DNA of 64,000 nt from Methylophaga thiooxydans DMS010 (GCF_000156355.1 NZ_GG657899.1:423910-487909), one strand, 5' to 3'; numbered from the stretch's first letter, positions 37,105 to 47,597 are shown. Translations and numbers: made by a program. Notes: a model not told the origin generated them from the sequence alone.

Positions 37105-39480
37105 ATGAAGTTTAGTGAAAAATGGTTACGTGAATGGGTTAATCCTTCCTTATCCACTGATGAATTGGTTGAAAAACTAACGAATGCCGGACTAGAAGTT
37201 GATGCCGTTGAACCAGTCGCTGGTGAATTTAACGGTGTCTTAATCGGCCAAGTTAAAACCGTTGAGCCACATCCTGATGCAGATAAGCTGCGTTTGACCA
37301 AAGTTGACGTTGGTGCTGATGAATTATTGGAAATCGTTTGTGGTGCCAGTAATGTTCGGGAAGGCTTAAAAATTCCGGTTGCTGTGATTGGTGCAGTCTT
37401 GCCAGGAAACTTTAAAATCAAGCAAGCCAAATTACGTGGCGTGCCTTCGTTTGGCATGTTGTGCTCATCAAAAGAGCTCGGCCTGACAGACAGTGCCGAT
37501 GGCTTAATGGAATTGGCTGATACTGCTCCCGTTGGTATTGATATTCGTGACTATCTCGATCTGGATGATGTTGCGATCGATATTGATTTAACGCCTAATC
37601 GGAGTGATTGTCTTGGTGTCGCCGGTGTTGCTCGAGAAGTCGGCGTTTTAACATCGACCGATGTGTGTGCTGTGAATAACACTGATGTTGCTGCGTCAAC
37701 AGATAGCGTCTTTCCTGTAGTAGTTGAAGCTCACGATGCCTGTCCGCGTTATTTAGGCCGTGTCATTGACGATATTAATCCACAAGCTGAAACGCCATTG
37801 TGGATGTATGAAAAGTTGCGTCGTAGTGGTCTTCGTAGTTTGGGGCCTGTGGTCGATGTGACTAACTACGTGATGTTGGAACTGGGTCAGCCCATGCATG
37901 CGTTTGATCTGGATAAGTTACAAGGTCAGCTCACGGTTCGTCATGCAAGATCCGGTGAAAAGCTCACCTTGTTAGACGCTCAAGAGATTGAGTTGCAGTC
38001 TGATACCTTACTTATTGCTGACGATAACGGTCCATTAGCCTTAGCTGGCGTCATGGGGGGGCTGGACTCTAGTGTGACGGCTTCTACCACCAAGCTGTTC
38101 TTGGAAGCGGCGTTCTTTGCACCAGAAGCGATTGCAGGTAAAGCAAGAAGCTATGGTTTGCATACAGATTCATCACATCGTTTCGAACGTGGTGTCGATA
38201 CTGCGTTGGCAAAACTTGCTATTGAAAGAGCAACCGCATTATTACTGGATATTGTGGGTGGTAAAGCTGGTGCTGTAACAGAAAAGTCCAGTGAGTCGAC
38301 GCTACCACAGCCGGCATCTATTCATCTTCGTGAAGCCCGTATTGCACGCGTTCTTGGCATCAATTTGGATGAAGCACAGGTTGAAGAGCAATTAAGCCGT
38401 CTGGGTTTAGTCTTGAACCGCGTGAGTGATGGTTGGCAAGTGACCGTACCCAGTTTCCGGTTTGATCTGGCCATCGAAGTTGATCTGATAGAAGAATTAG
38501 GTCGCCTGTATGGCTATGACAAGTTACCCAAAACACGCCCACAAGGCACGGTACTGACGACTAACATTACTGAAAAAGCGACTCAGTTAGAACGCCTGCA
38601 AAACGTCTTAATCGATCGCGGCTATTATGAAGCGGTGACGTATAGTTTTGTTGAACCCAAAATGCAGCAATTACTTGCGGAAAATGAGTTGGACCCGATT
38701 AAATTGGCTAATCCGATTTCAGCTGATTTATCGGTGATGCGCACATCGCTCTGGCCGGGGTTGGTTCAAGCATTGGTTTATAATGCTAACCGCCAACATG
38801 AACGCGTTCGTTTATTTGAAGTTGGACGCGTGTTCAAAGGCAACCTTGAAAACATAGAACAGCACCGTCAAATCGGTGGCCTGATTTATGGTGATCGTTA
38901 TCCTGAACAATGGTCACAAAAACAACGTGAAGTGGATTTCTTTGATGCCAAAGCTGATGTTGAAGCCTTACTGAGCATAGCGGGGGGAGACGTTCGCTTT
39001 GAGGCTGACACTCACCCAGCGCTTCACCCGGGCCAGACTGCCCGCGTTTATAAGAATGGTGATGCTATTGGTTGGTTGGGAGCCATTCACCCGAAATTGA
39101 ATAAGTCGTTAGATCTTAACGGTAAAGTTTATGTCTTCGAGTTAGGTCTGTCTGCGGTACTAGCTGCACAAGTACCTGAGTTTGAAGCATTATCTAAATT
39201 CCCGGCAATTCGCCGTGATTTAGCTTTATTAGTTGACAATTCTGTGACAGCAGGTCAAATTGAGCATTGCCTGAGCAAGAACGATTCTGATATTCTTAAG
39301 TCATTTCAACTATTTGACGTCTATAGTGGAGATGGAGTCGAGCACGGCAAGAAGAGTTTGGCTGTGGCATTCCACCTTCAACATGCTGAGCGTACGCTCA
39401 CTGACGAAGAAGTTGATGCTCTGATAAAAACTGTGACAGAAACGCTGGAACAATCTGTTGGTGCGGCGATAAGATCATAA
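37105..39480 (+). CDS. pheT: phenylalanyl-tRNA synthetase beta subunit
   Basis: 791 residues. It has an N-terminal tRNA-binding EMAP-type domain ([20 protein letters not shown]), the B3/B4 editing domain ([25 protein letters not shown]), the B5 domain, the catalytic-like core ([16 protein letters not shown]) and a C-terminal anticodon-binding FDX-ACB domain ([16 protein letters not shown]). It is co-transcribed with pheS and ihfA, the standard gammaproteobacterial order. Confidence 0.98.
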   Translation: MKFSEKWLREWVNPSLSTDELVEKLTNAGLEVDAVEPVAGEFNGVLIGQVKTVEPHPDADKLRLTKVDVGADELLEIVCGASNVREGLKIPVAVIGAVLPGNFKIKQAKLRGVPSFGMLCSSKELGLTDSADGLMELADTAPVGIDIRDYLDLDDVAIDIDLTPNRSDCLGVAGVAREVGVLTSTDVCAVNNTDVAASTDSVFPVVVEAHDACPRYLGRVIDDINPQAETPLWMYEKLRRSGLRSLGPVVDVTNYVMLELGQPMHAFDLDKLQGQLTVRHARSGEKLTLLDAQEIELQSDTLLIADDNGPLALAGVMGGLDSSVTASTTKLFLEAAFFAPEAIAGKARSYGLHTDSSHRFERGVDTALAKLAIERATALLLDIVGGKAGAVTEKSSESTLPQPASIHLREARIARVLGINLDEAQVEEQLSRLGLVLNRVSDGWQVTVPSFRFDLAIEVDLIEELGRLYGYDKLPKTRPQGTVLTTNITEKATQLERLQNVLIDRGYYEAVTYSFVEPKMQQLLAENELDPIKLANPISADLSVMRTSLWPGLVQALVYNANRQHERVRLFEVGRVFKGNLENIEQHRQIGGLIYGDRYPEQWSQKQREVDFFDAKADVEALLSIAGGDVRFEADTHPALHPGQTARVYKNGDAIGWLGAIHPKLNKSLDLNGKVYVFELGLSAVLAAQVPEFEALSKFPAIRRDLALLVDNSVTAGQIEHCLSKNDSDILKSFQLFDVYSGDGVEHGKKSLAVAFHLQHAERTLTDEEVDALIKTVTETLEQSVGAAIRS

Positions 39481-39514
39481 GCTGTTAATAATAAAAGAAG
39501 AATTTGAGGTACAC

Positions 39515-39811
39515 ATGGCACTGACTAAGGCCGATATGACGGAACAATTGTACGACGAGCTGGGTTTTAACAAACGTGAAGCAAAAGAGCTTGTTGAGAT
39601 GTTCTTTGAGGAAATTCGCTCTGCATTGGAAAATGGTGAGCAAGTGAAATTATCGGGATTCGGTAATTTCGAATTGAGAGATAAAAGTGAACGGCCTGGT
39701 CGTAACCCCAAAACCGGTGAAGAAATTCCCATCTCGGCACGTCGCGTGGTGACTTTCAGACCCGGACAAAAACTGAAAGCAAGGGTGGACAATTATGCTG
39801 GAAGCGAGTAA
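39515..39811 (+). CDS. ihfA: integration host factor alpha subunit
   Basis: 98 residues. [40 protein letters not shown] and [20 protein letters not shown] are hallmark IHF-alpha sequences, including the proline arm that intercalates and bends DNA. It overlaps the downstream MerR-type gene by 17 bases. Confidence 0.98.
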   Translation: MALTKADMTEQLYDELGFNKREAKELVEMFFEEIRSALENGEQVKLSGFGNFELRDKSERPGRNPKTGEEIPISARRVVTFRPGQKLKARVDNYAGSE

Positions 39812-40160
39812 CAACAACGAATTACCGCCTATTCCGGGGAAACGTTACTTCACAATTGGTGAAGTGAGCGAGTTGTGCGGCGTTAAACCGCACGTTTTAC
39901 GCTATTGGGAGCAAGAGTTCTCACAACTTAAGCCGGTCAAACGTCGTGGTAACCGCCGCTACTATCAGCGTCATGACGTCGTTTTGATTCGTGAGATTCG
40001 TGGCTTGCTCTATGAGCAGGGCTTTACGATAGGTGGTGCCAGACAGCAACTTGGCACAACAGGGGATGTGAAAGCAGCAACTGTCACATCGAGTGATCAA
40101 AAAGACCTGGTTCGCGAATTACTAAAAGAGCTCGAGGATTTACGTACGCTGCTTAATTGA
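39795..40160 (+). CDS. MerR-family transcriptional regulator
   Basis: 121 residues. A MerR winged helix at about 15-85 ([25 protein letters not shown] and [16 protein letters not shown]) is followed by a short coiled coil. The protein lacks a C-terminal ligand domain and metal-binding cysteines. This small MerR gene is a regular neighbour of ihfA in Gammaproteobacteria; its target is unknown. Its start lies inside ihfA, suggesting translational coupling. Confidence 0.95.
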   Translation: MLEASNNNELPPIPGKRYFTIGEVSELCGVKPHVLRYWEQEFSQLKPVKRRGNRRYYQRHDVVLIREIRGLLYEQGFTIGGARQQLGTTGDVKAATVTSSDQKDLVRELLKELEDLRTLLN

Positions 40161-40180
40161 TCAGTTTAAAGATATCAATG

Positions 40181-40218
40181 AAAAAGCCGTTACATGATTA
40201 TGTGGCGGCTTTTTTTTT
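40181..40218 (+). terminator. terminator of the thrS-pheST-ihfA-merR operon
   Basis: AAAAAGCCG pairs with CGGCTTTTT around TTACATGATTATGTGG, whose own ACA/TGT can pair, followed by a long T-run. Confidence 0.85.
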
Positions 40219-40269
40219 CCTCAAAAAAAACCTTATTTTTTTTTCCTCAAAAAAAACCTTATTTTTTTT
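40219..40269. repeat. tandem 26-bp duplication rich in A and T tracts
   Basis: CCTCAAAAAAAACCTTA plus a T-tract occurs twice head to tail (40219-40244 and 40245-40269; T-tracts of nine and eight). It directly follows the operon terminator and probably arose by slippage. The phased A and T tracts could bend DNA. Confidence 0.8.
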
Positions 40270-40397
40270 GACCGTATCGAGTTGTTTTTTTGCTGAGTAG
40301 TCAAGTCAGGCAATTAAATACAATGGTGTTTGCATCAACCCGTTATGATGCATAGTATTAACTTGGTTAGCAGACAACACCAACAAATGGATGCAGC

Positions 40398-41066
40398 ATG
40401 CGACATAGCTATTTTTATCTGAAGTTCGTTTTTTGTTTGAGCTATTTTCTAGCTGTTTCAGCCTACGCACAAAATGATTACACCTTCTACGTCACCGATA
40501 ATAAGGGGCTGCCATTAGCTGATGTCATTATTGAGCCTGACTTAGCGGCAGTTACGAATGCTACTGCTGACGTTGCTATCATCGATCAGATTGATAAACA
40601 ATTTATACCTCAGCAAATCCTTATAGAAACTGGGCAACTTGTTGATTTTCCCAACAGCGACAATATTCGCCACCATGTTTACTCGTTTTCAAAGGCCAAG
40701 ATGTTTGAGTTGAAACTCTATGCTGATACACCGGAATCCCCCATTCAATTTCCCGAACATGGCGTCGTTGTACTGGGCTGTAATATCCATGACTCGATGA
40801 TTGGCTATATCTTTGTTTCAAAATCTACTCAGTCAGTGATGACAGGAGATAGGGGTGATATATCGATACAGAGTGAGCAAGCAATCAAACAGATCAATGT
40901 TTGGCATGCCAACAACGTAGCCGGTCCTGAAACATTAATGAACATAGAGCTGGATACTTTAAAGCAGGATGAGAACGGTCGCTATCTGATTAAAATTGAC
41001 ATCATCCCACCAGCACCAAGAAATAGCTTTGAGGATACCTTTGGTGGACTTTCTCAACAGGATTAA
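40398..41066 (+). CDS. periplasmic cupredoxin-domain protein (methylamine-utilisation-like)
   Basis: 222 residues with a signal peptide ending at about residue 24 (AVSAYA). A type-1 copper site is visible: a histidine in NIRHHVYSF (H92/H93), then C128, H131 and M134 in VLGCNIHDSMIGYIFV. The spacing is that of the plastocyanin/pseudoazurin fold. A C-terminal ~80-residue domain (QINVWHANNVAGPETLM) is of unknown role. Related proteins are often labelled methylamine utilisation proteins, without proof. It is the first gene of a four-gene set and overlaps the next start by 23 bases, so it is tightly co-expressed with a c-di-GMP phosphodiesterase. It may sense copper or redox state or transfer electrons; which is not known. 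Confidence 0.85.
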   Translation: MRHSYFYLKFVFCLSYFLAVSAYAQNDYTFYVTDNKGLPLADVIIEPDLAAVTNATADVAIIDQIDKQFIPQQILIETGQLVDFPNSDNIRHHVYSFSKAKMFELKLYADTPESPIQFPEHGVVVLGCNIHDSMIGYIFVSKSTQSVMTGDRGDISIQSEQAIKQINVWHANNVAGPETLMNIELDTLKQDENGRYLIKIDIIPPAPRNSFEDTFGGLSQQD

Positions 41067-43407
41067 ATTACGAAACAAGATTTTTCTGCTGTGTGTTGTT
41101 CTGGTCATGTCCACCACCATCGCCGTGCAGATAAGCTCGTGGTATGGCAGCAACCGCTATAACCAACAGCAGCTAAATCAACAGACTTCCAATGCTAAGC
41201 AGGTGCTTGAACAGTATTTGTCATCTCAGGAAAGACTGCTCGTAACAGCAGCAAATGTTTTAACCGCTGACTTTGGTTTTCTTCGTGCGGTAGCAACATC
41301 CGATATGCAAACCATCAATAGTGTTTTGCACAATCATAGCGAACGAATTCAAGCAGATATGATGTTGTTGACCGATATGTCTGGCAACGTCACCGTATCC
41401 AGTCAAATGGGAGAGGGGCTTACAGAGAAACTGACTAAGGATTCGGTTCAAAGGCTTATTGAGAATCCAGCAAAAAGTTTTTTTGCGACTGTTGGAGAGC
41501 ATGTCTATCAATTGATTCTACTGCCGGTCAAAGCGCCGCATGTGATTGCATATAGTGTTATTGGTTTTGAGATTGAGCAGGATACGGTCAAGGAACTAAA
41601 GTCCTTAACAGGCCTTGATATTAGTTTTTATCAGGGCGACACGCATTTATTGAGTAGTACATTTAGAATGACGAGTTACAAGGCTTTTCATGATGCTTTA
41701 CAAGCTCAAAGCTCGCCGTGGCTATTTATAGACAGACCAGCATTTCTGACTGAAAAAATTGAACTTCGCTCGGCTAACAACGCCCCTGTTTTTGTGTTGT
41801 TAATCAGTAGCCTGAAACCGTTATACAAACAATACGACGAGATAGTATTTCACAACACATTGTTAGCAATTATCGCTGCTATTATTGCGAGCATTTTAAG
41901 TATTGTGTTTGCTAAAACCCTGACTGTCCCATTATCCAAGTTAGGTCAATTAGCGGAATATTATGCAAAAGGCGATTACCTCAAAAATATTGAGTTACGT
42001 GGTGGTGAAGAAATTCTCAATCTGCAAAAGTCTTTTCGGGAGATGGGGTGGCAGATAAAGCAACGTGAGGATGAGATCAGTTATCAAGCGACACACGATA
42101 TTCTGACAGGATTGATGAATAGCCATACCTTACAAAAACAATTACAAAACTATCTTAAGCCTAACCAAGAATTACTTTTAGTTGCTTTCAATATACATAA
42201 CTTCAGGCAAATCAATGATCGATTAGGTTCAGATATTGCCAATGCATGTTTGAGGATGATTTCAGCAAGGCTTAAAAGTATCAAAACCGTTGATATCCAA
42301 TTGGCTGCACGCATGGAAGGCGTCGAATTTTTTGTCATACTTAGTCCGCTTTCTGGTCATAGCCCTAATCAAGTTGTGGAGATGTTTCTGACAGAATTAG
42401 AAAATGATTTTGTTGTCCTTGATTTGAATATCAAACTCGATTTGAATGCAGGCATTACGTTATATCCTGAACATGGTGTGCATTCATCAAAAATGCTTCG
42501 ACGAACCTCAATCGCACTTGATGCCGCCAGAAATGGAAAACAACGTATTCATTACTATGAAACGGGAGAAGATGAAGCGCACTTACAACGGATATCAATG
42601 ATAGAGTCACTTCGGAAAGTGTTGCTTGAGGGCGGTAAAGGCGAGCTTTTTTTGGTGTACCAACCAAAACTCTCAATCAATGATAAACAGTATATAAAAA
42701 CGGAAGCGTTAATTCGCTGGAGACGCGAAGACAACACCTTTATTTCGCCAGAAGTATTTGTAAACTTGGCTGAAGAGGCGTCATTGATTGTCGATTTGAC
42801 AAACTGGGTGGTTAGAGGCGTTTTGGAGCAGGTACGACAATGGCACTCAGATGGCTTATTCATCGGTGCCGCAATTAATGTATCAGCGCAGGATTTGGCG
42901 AGTTCACATTTCGAAACATTTATCAGCGAAACATGTGCCGGCGTTGGCGTTTCTCCGAGTTATATTACGATAGAGATTACAGAGAGAGACATCATGCACG
43001 ATGAGGCATCTGTGGTGATGTCATTGCGTAGTCTTAGTAGAATGGGCTTTGTTATCGCAATTGATGACTATGGTATTGGACAGTCTTCGCTGTCGAAACT
43101 TAAGGGATTACCCGTCGATGAAATTAAGCTAGATAAAAGCTTCATTATGCACTTAGATGAGTCACCCAAAGATCAATTAATTGTTAAATCAACCATCGAA
43201 TTAGCTCATGGCCTTGGATTTGAAGTTGTGGCTGAAGGTGTTGAAAACGAGGCGAGTCTCGAAATCCTTAAGCAGTATCACTGTGATCAGCTTCAGGGCT
43301 ATTATTTTAGTAAACCTATCGCAGCAGAGGCTGTGAGTGAGTGGCATAAAGATCATGTTGAAAACAATACTATTACTGGCAGCGTTGGTTACGACCAGCG
43401 CGGTTAA
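41044..43407 (+). CDS. membrane sensor c-di-GMP phosphodiesterase (degenerate GGDEF, active-type EAL)
   Basis: 787 residues from GTG 41044, eight bases after GAGGA; a longer in-frame start is less well supported. A transmembrane helix at ~10-32 is followed by a periplasmic Cache-like sensor (~35-275, including VKAPHVIAYSVIGFE), a second helix, and HAMP. The GGDEF domain reads MEGVEF instead of GGDEF and should not make c-di-GMP. The EAL domain has all catalytic elements: EALIRWRRE, NVSAQDL, EITERD, IDDYGIGQSSLSKLK, DEIKLDKSFI, VAEGVEN and LQGYYFSKP. It should therefore degrade c-di-GMP, with the GGDEF remnant perhaps binding GTP. It overlaps the upstream cupredoxin gene by 23 bases and the downstream DUF3034 gene by 53. 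Confidence 0.92.
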   Translation: MDFLNRIKLRNKIFLLCVVLVMSTTIAVQISSWYGSNRYNQQQLNQQTSNAKQVLEQYLSSQERLLVTAANVLTADFGFLRAVATSDMQTINSVLHNHSERIQADMMLLTDMSGNVTVSSQMGEGLTEKLTKDSVQRLIENPAKSFFATVGEHVYQLILLPVKAPHVIAYSVIGFEIEQDTVKELKSLTGLDISFYQGDTHLLSSTFRMTSYKAFHDALQAQSSPWLFIDRPAFLTEKIELRSANNAPVFVLLISSLKPLYKQYDEIVFHNTLLAIIAAIIASILSIVFAKTLTVPLSKLGQLAEYYAKGDYLKNIELRGGEEILNLQKSFREMGWQIKQREDEISYQATHDILTGLMNSHTLQKQLQNYLKPNQELLLVAFNIHNFRQINDRLGSDIANACLRMISARLKSIKTVDIQLAARMEGVEFFVILSPLSGHSPNQVVEMFLTELENDFVVLDLNIKLDLNAGITLYPEHGVHSSKMLRRTSIALDAARNGKQRIHYYETGEDEAHLQRISMIESLRKVLLEGGKGELFLVYQPKLSINDKQYIKTEALIRWRREDNTFISPEVFVNLAEEASLIVDLTNWVVRGVLEQVRQWHSDGLFIGAAINVSAQDLASSHFETFISETCAGVGVSPSYITIEITERDIMHDEASVVMSLRSLSRMGFVIAIDDYGIGQSSLSKLKGLPVDEIKLDKSFIMHLDESPKDQLIVKSTIELAHGLGFEVVAEGVENEASLEILKQYHCDQLQGYYFSKPIAAEAVSEWHKDHVENNTITGSVGYDQRG

Positions 43408-44182
43408 TGCGGCTGACGGTAAACTCATTGCCACACCCGGTGTCTCTCAGATTGAGGGGGCAGCCGGTGGCGGTCTTGTGCCTTGGGCGCAGTTAGCAGG
43501 CTATGCCAGTCGTGATGAGATTGCTATTAATGCCTTTTGTAGTCATGGCAACGTGGATGATTTTAAGCTAGATGTCTGTGGTGCACAGCTCAATCTGTAC
43601 GACCGACTTGAACTGTCGATAGCAGAACAAGAGTTTGATGTTGAGGCATTGGACTTACGAATTCGGCAACGGGTGTTGGGTGGGAAAATACGGCTTTATG
43701 GCGACTTGGTATATAGTCGTTGGCCTCAAGTCAGCCTTGGTATTCAATACAAGCAACTGGATGACGCCTTGGTAGCTAACTTACTGGGCGCTGAAAAAGA
43801 CAGCGGTACAGACTACTATTTAGCAGCCAGTAAATTACATCTAGGAGCCGTTGGTGGTCTTAATTGGTTATGGAACGTCACCGGTCGTTATACCGAAGCA
43901 AATCAAATTGGCTTGCTGGGTTTCGGCTCGGAAGACCATGATCATGAGCTGATGCTGGAAGCATCAACGGCACTGCTATTTGGCCGTCACCTAGCCGTGG
44001 GGGTTGAATATCGTGAAAAGCCTGACAATCTGAGCTTAAAAGAGAATGACTGGAAAAGTCTTTTTGTTGCCTGGGTACCTAACAAATATGTCAGCCTCAC
44101 GGCAGGCTGGCTTGATTTAGGTGAAATTGCTGGCATTGATGATCAGGATGGGCTCTACTTCTCTATGGTGGGCAATTACTAA
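43355..44182 (+). CDS. DUF3034 family outer-membrane-type protein
   Basis: 275 residues from ATG 43355, where a clean signal peptide begins (MLKTILLLAALVTTSAVNA). The start lies inside the end of the phosphodiesterase gene. The body begins LIATPGVSQIEGAAGGGLVPWAQLAGY, the hallmark of DUF3034. It continues as alternating amphipathic strands (LDLRIRQRVLGGKIRLYGDL, LMLEASTALLFGRHLAVGVEY) and ends in an aromatic residue (SMVGNY), consistent with a small beta-barrel. The function of the family is unknown. The stop overlaps the globin start by one base, so the four genes are translationally linked. Confidence 0.85.
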   Translation: MLKTILLLAALVTTSAVNAADGKLIATPGVSQIEGAAGGGLVPWAQLAGYASRDEIAINAFCSHGNVDDFKLDVCGAQLNLYDRLELSIAEQEFDVEALDLRIRQRVLGGKIRLYGDLVYSRWPQVSLGIQYKQLDDALVANLLGAEKDSGTDYYLAASKLHLGAVGGLNWLWNVTGRYTEANQIGLLGFGSEDHDHELMLEASTALLFGRHLAVGVEYREKPDNLSLKENDWKSLFVAWVPNKYVSLTAGWLDLGEIAGIDDQDGLYFSMVGNY

Positions 44183-44604
44183 TGTTGAAAAAATGCTTTT
44201 CCTATTGTGCTGCGTTGCTGTTGTTAACAGCTTGTGCCACATCAACAGAAAGAACCTTATACAACAAACTGGGTGGTGAGCCTGGAGTAGAAAAAATCGT
44301 CACTAATTTAGTGCAAAATATTGGTCATGATGAGCAAATCTTTCATTATTTTGCCGAGGCCAATGTGACGCGATTTAAAGAACACCTTGCTTGGCATTTG
44401 TGTGACATTAGCGATGGTCCCTGTACCTATACCGGCGATACCATGCAGTTAATTCATGATGGCATGACCATTAATGAACGTGATTTTAATCATATGGTGG
44501 ATTTGTTGATTGAAGCGATGTATGAGGCCGATGTGCCACATCATATTCAAAATCAATTATTGGCTCGCCTAGCGCCAATGAGGAAAGATATTATCTATCG
44601 TTAA
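44182..44604 (+). CDS. group 1 truncated haemoglobin lipoprotein
   Basis: 140 residues. A lipoprotein signal (LLLLTAC, lipidated C18) is followed by a trHb1 domain: LYNKLGGEPGVEKIVTNLV, then FHYFAEANVTRFKEHLAWHL, with the proximal histidine at H92 in QLIHDGMTINERDF. Group 1 truncated globins bind O2 or NO, but most are cytoplasmic. A membrane-anchored periplasmic one beside a cupredoxin and c-di-GMP enzymes is unusual and suggests gas or redox sensing in the envelope. Its stop overlaps by three bases the stop of the opposing cyclase gene. Confidence 0.9.
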   Translation: MLKKCFSYCAALLLLTACATSTERTLYNKLGGEPGVEKIVTNLVQNIGHDEQIFHYFAEANVTRFKEHLAWHLCDISDGPCTYTGDTMQLIHDGMTINERDFNHMVDLLIEAMYEADVPHHIQNQLLARLAPMRKDIIYR

Positions 44605-46037
44605 AGAATTGTTTCAGCGTTAAGTGTGCCATTTTTGTAATGGTTGATGGTGATTTGATTACGTCCATTGTCTTTGGACGCATACAAGGCTTGATCGGCC
44701 CACTCGACAAGTTCTTCTGGTGTTAATAGCCTGGCGTACTGATTAAAATCAATGAAGCAAGCACCGATGCTTATTGTTAGCGGGATCAGCTTGTCTTTAT
44801 ACCTAAAAGGCTTTTCAGAGATAGTCTTTTTAAGACGTATTAAGGTTTCATGACCAACCTCGCGTGACATCGAGCAGGAAATAATAAACTCTTCACCACC
44901 AAAGCGACCAATCACATCATATTGCCTCAAAGCACGTTTTAACCGATTTGCCACTTCTATCAGAATGGTGTCACCAGCACTATGACCATAATTGTCATTA
45001 ATGTCTTTGAAATGATCGATATCAAGCAAGGCGACAAGTAATGGTTTTTCAGTTCGGTAACACTCGATGAGCATGCGGTAGCCAAGTTCATTGGCGGTAA
45101 TACGATTATGTATGCCTGTTAGATGATCATAACTGGCTCGGCGTAACAGTTTCTTATGCAGACGTTGCAAGGGCATAAACATGCGTCGGGATAAGACCAT
45201 GCTGAGCAGAAAGATAAATACGACGAGTAACAAAGTCACGCCGACGAGCGTCTGACCGAAACAATCGAATCTGCTGTGAAATTCTGTTAAGTCTGCTGAC
45301 ATAAAAAGTTTTACATCATAAGGCGGTGGTGATTCGATATCGATCTGCTTGTTAATCAGCTGTTGCCGTTTCCAGAAAGGTGCAGAAGGTTTTTGTGTTG
45401 GAGAGTCATTAATGACTTGATTGGCAATGTTGGATGTACTGAGCAAATAACCTTTATCTTTTGAGTGCAGAGTAAGATCGAGCCCGGTGATTAACTTGAT
45501 ATGTTCCAGCCGATCTTTATTGATAACTTTGCCAGCGATAGCATAGCCGATAATGTGAGGCGCTTTAATGGGGGATTGATATAAACGGTAAAAACCATTG
45601 GTCAATGCCATCACTCTCGGTTCGGTCGGCTTTTTCATCATGATGGAGAAGATTTTTGATGCTTCTTTAGCGGGAATCAAATTGCTGTAATCAGCTAAAG
45701 GTTTGCCATTACGGTCAAACACCAACAATAAATCAAGGTCAACACGCTGTGCATGATTCTCAAGCATACTGGCGATGGTGGCGGGATCGTCATCAGCGAT
45801 GGTGCGTTTAAAACCATAGTCCGAGAGAATACCCGTGACTGAGGTCATTTGTTCAGCTTGTTGAGCGGCAAGAAAACCTTGCAGATAGTAATCAGCACGT
45901 GTGATCTGAGCTTGGGCAACTTCGTGGCTATATTGCTTACCTACCCACCAAGCACTCATCAAAATAGAACTTGTAGTGATAGTGATAACAGCAATACAAA
46001 ACCAGAATATGGGGCGGGTAAAAGAGAGCACCTTCAT
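44601..46037 (-). CDS. membrane sensor diguanylate cyclase
   Basis: 478 residues. Helices at ~10-33 and ~264-284 flank a periplasmic Cache-like sensor. The C-terminal GGDEF domain is intact: DIDHFKDINDNYGHSAGD, then RFGGEEF (GGEEF at 380-384), preceded by the RxxD inhibitory site (RQYD) at the correct five-residue spacing. It should make c-di-GMP with feedback control. Its sensor resembles that of the opposing phosphodiesterase at 41044-43407: both have the GF-R-A/T-I/V segment, an NHA/SxR element and KAPHxIxYxxxG (SPIKAPHIIGYAIAG here, LPVKAPHVIAYSVIG there). The genes converge tail to tail. Confidence 0.93.
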   Translation of the reverse strand: MKVLSFTRPIFWFCIAVITITTSSILMSAWWVGKQYSHEVAQAQITRADYYLQGFLAAQQAEQMTSVTGILSDYGFKRTIADDDPATIASMLENHAQRVDLDLLLVFDRNGKPLADYSNLIPAKEASKIFSIMMKKPTEPRVMALTNGFYRLYQSPIKAPHIIGYAIAGKVINKDRLEHIKLITGLDLTLHSKDKGYLLSTSNIANQVINDSPTQKPSAPFWKRQQLINKQIDIESPPPYDVKLFMSADLTEFHSRFDCFGQTLVGVTLLLVVFIFLLSMVLSRRMFMPLQRLHKKLLRRASYDHLTGIHNRITANELGYRMLIECYRTEKPLLVALLDIDHFKDINDNYGHSAGDTILIEVANRLKRALRQYDVIGRFGGEEFIISCSMSREVGHETLIRLKKTISEKPFRYKDKLIPLTISIGACFIDFNQYARLLTPEELVEWADQALYASKDNGRNQITINHYKNGTLNAETIL

Positions 46038-46139
46038 GCTCGTATTAGCATCAACATAAGCTGATGCTAATACGCCAGAGCATGACTGGCAATCCCAAAT
46101 ACTTCTGTTTTTGTTAAATCACATTGACATGGTGCAAGG

Positions 46140-47597
46140 TTAGATCTGCAACATGTCAACAAACTCATCTACAGGCATGGCTGATAGTTTGGCTTCGTCC
46201 ATGCAAACGCTCAGGATTGTGTGTTGTTGTTTGGCTGGAAAGCGGCGTGCCAAGTTGATTTCGAACTTTTTAATCAGCTCTGGAATACCTTCATTTCGAC
46301 GTCGACGATGGCCTATCGGATATTCAACAGCAATATTGTCACTGCTCGAACCATCGTTGAAGAACAGCTGAATTGCATTGGCAATGGAGCGTTTTTCAGG
46401 GTTGAGGTAATCTTGGGTATAGTCAGGTTTTTCAACGCACTGCATCTTATCTCGCAACGCATCAATTCGTGGGTCGGCAGCAACATTATCTTCATAGTCT
46501 GCTGCTGTCAGTGAGCCTTTAAGTAGACCAACTGCGGTCATATATTGAATGCAGTGATCCCGATCGGCAGGATTATCTAATGGCCCTTGTTTATCAATAA
46601 TTCGGATAGCGGATTCATGTGTTGTAATCACGATCTTATCGATGGCGGCGATTTTGTCGACAGTATCGATCTTATCTTTTACCTGAGGATGCAGCTGAAA
46701 AGCAGATTCAACTGCTGTTTGAGCATGGAACTCAGCCGGAAATGAAATTTTAAACAATATATTTTCCATTACATAACTGCTGTATTGGCGTTGAAATTGA
46801 AAGGGTTGGCCTTTGAATAACACATCATAGAATCCCCAGCCTTTGGCGCTTAGAGCAGTGGGGTAGCCCATCTCACCTTTCATGGTCATCATCGCTAAAC
46901 GTACAGCACGACTCGTCGCATCACCCGCCGCCCATGATTTACGTGACCCCGTGTTGGGGCTATGACGATAGGTGCGTAAGCTTTGCCCATCGACCCAGGC
47001 ATTGGATACGGCGTTGATAATGTCTTCTTTACTCCCACCCAATAAGCCAGTCACAACTGCCGTGGAAGCAACTTTCACTAACACCACGTGATCCAGTCCT
47101 ACACGGTTGAAGCTGTTTTCTAATGCTAAAACGCCTTGAATCTCATGGGCTTTTATCATCGCAATCAAGACATCACGCATGGTGATAACGGGGTCACTGT
47201 CTTTACGCGTTCGTGACAAATAATCAGCGGTTGCCAGAATGCCACCAAGATTATCTGAAGGATGTCCCCACTCAGCAGCAAGCCAGGTGTCATTGAAGTC
47301 CAGCCAGCGCACCATGGTACCGATATTAAAAGCGGCCAAAATAGGATCAAGCTGAAACTGCGTGCCAGGAACTTTGCTGCCATTGGGTACGATTGTGCCT
47401 GGCACGACAGGGCCTAAAAGCTTGGTACACGCCGGATATGAAAGGGCTTCGAAACCACAGCCCAGTGTATCCATCAGACAATAGCGTGCGGTATTTAATG
47501 CTTCTTGACTGGTAATCAGGTGATCTGACACATACTCGGCGATATCAACCAGCACCTGATCGGGATCAGGACGCACATTAGAAATAGCAGATGACAT
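46140..47597 (-). CDS. prpD: 2-methylcitrate dehydratase
   Basis: 485 residues from the ATG at 47597 preceded by AAAGGAAA; a slightly longer frame starts six codons earlier without a site. MmgE/PrpD family sequences: [64 protein letters not shown]. It dehydrates 2-methylcitrate to 2-methyl-cis-aconitate in propionyl-CoA oxidation. It is the last of six minus-strand genes, 29 bases after prpC. Rehydration must be done by an aconitase elsewhere, since no acnD or prpF is present here. Confidence 0.95.
   Translation of the reverse strand: MSSAISNVRPDPDQVLVDIAEYVSDHLITSQEALNTARYCLMDTLGCGFEALSYPACTKLLGPVVPGTIVPNGSKVPGTQFQLDPILAAFNIGTMVRWLDFNDTWLAAEWGHPSDNLGGILATADYLSRTRKDSDPVITMRDVLIAMIKAHEIQGVLALENSFNRVGLDHVVLVKVASTAVVTGLLGGSKEDIINAVSNAWVDGQSLRTYRHSPNTGSRKSWAAGDATSRAVRLAMMTMKGEMGYPTALSAKGWGFYDVLFKGQPFQFQRQYSSYVMENILFKISFPAEFHAQTAVESAFQLHPQVKDKIDTVDKIAAIDKIVITTHESAIRIIDKQGPLDNPADRDHCIQYMTAVGLLKGSLTAADYEDNVAADPRIDALRDKMQCVEKPDYTQDYLNPEKRSIANAIQLFFNDGSSSDNIAVEYPIGHRRRRNEGIPELIKKFEINLARRFPAKQQHTILSVCMDEAKLSAMPVDEFVDMLQI

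Noticed and set aside
40219..40269. CRISPR-like repeat
   Set aside because: Only two tandem copies without spacers, made of A and T tracts; no cas genes anywhere in the window.
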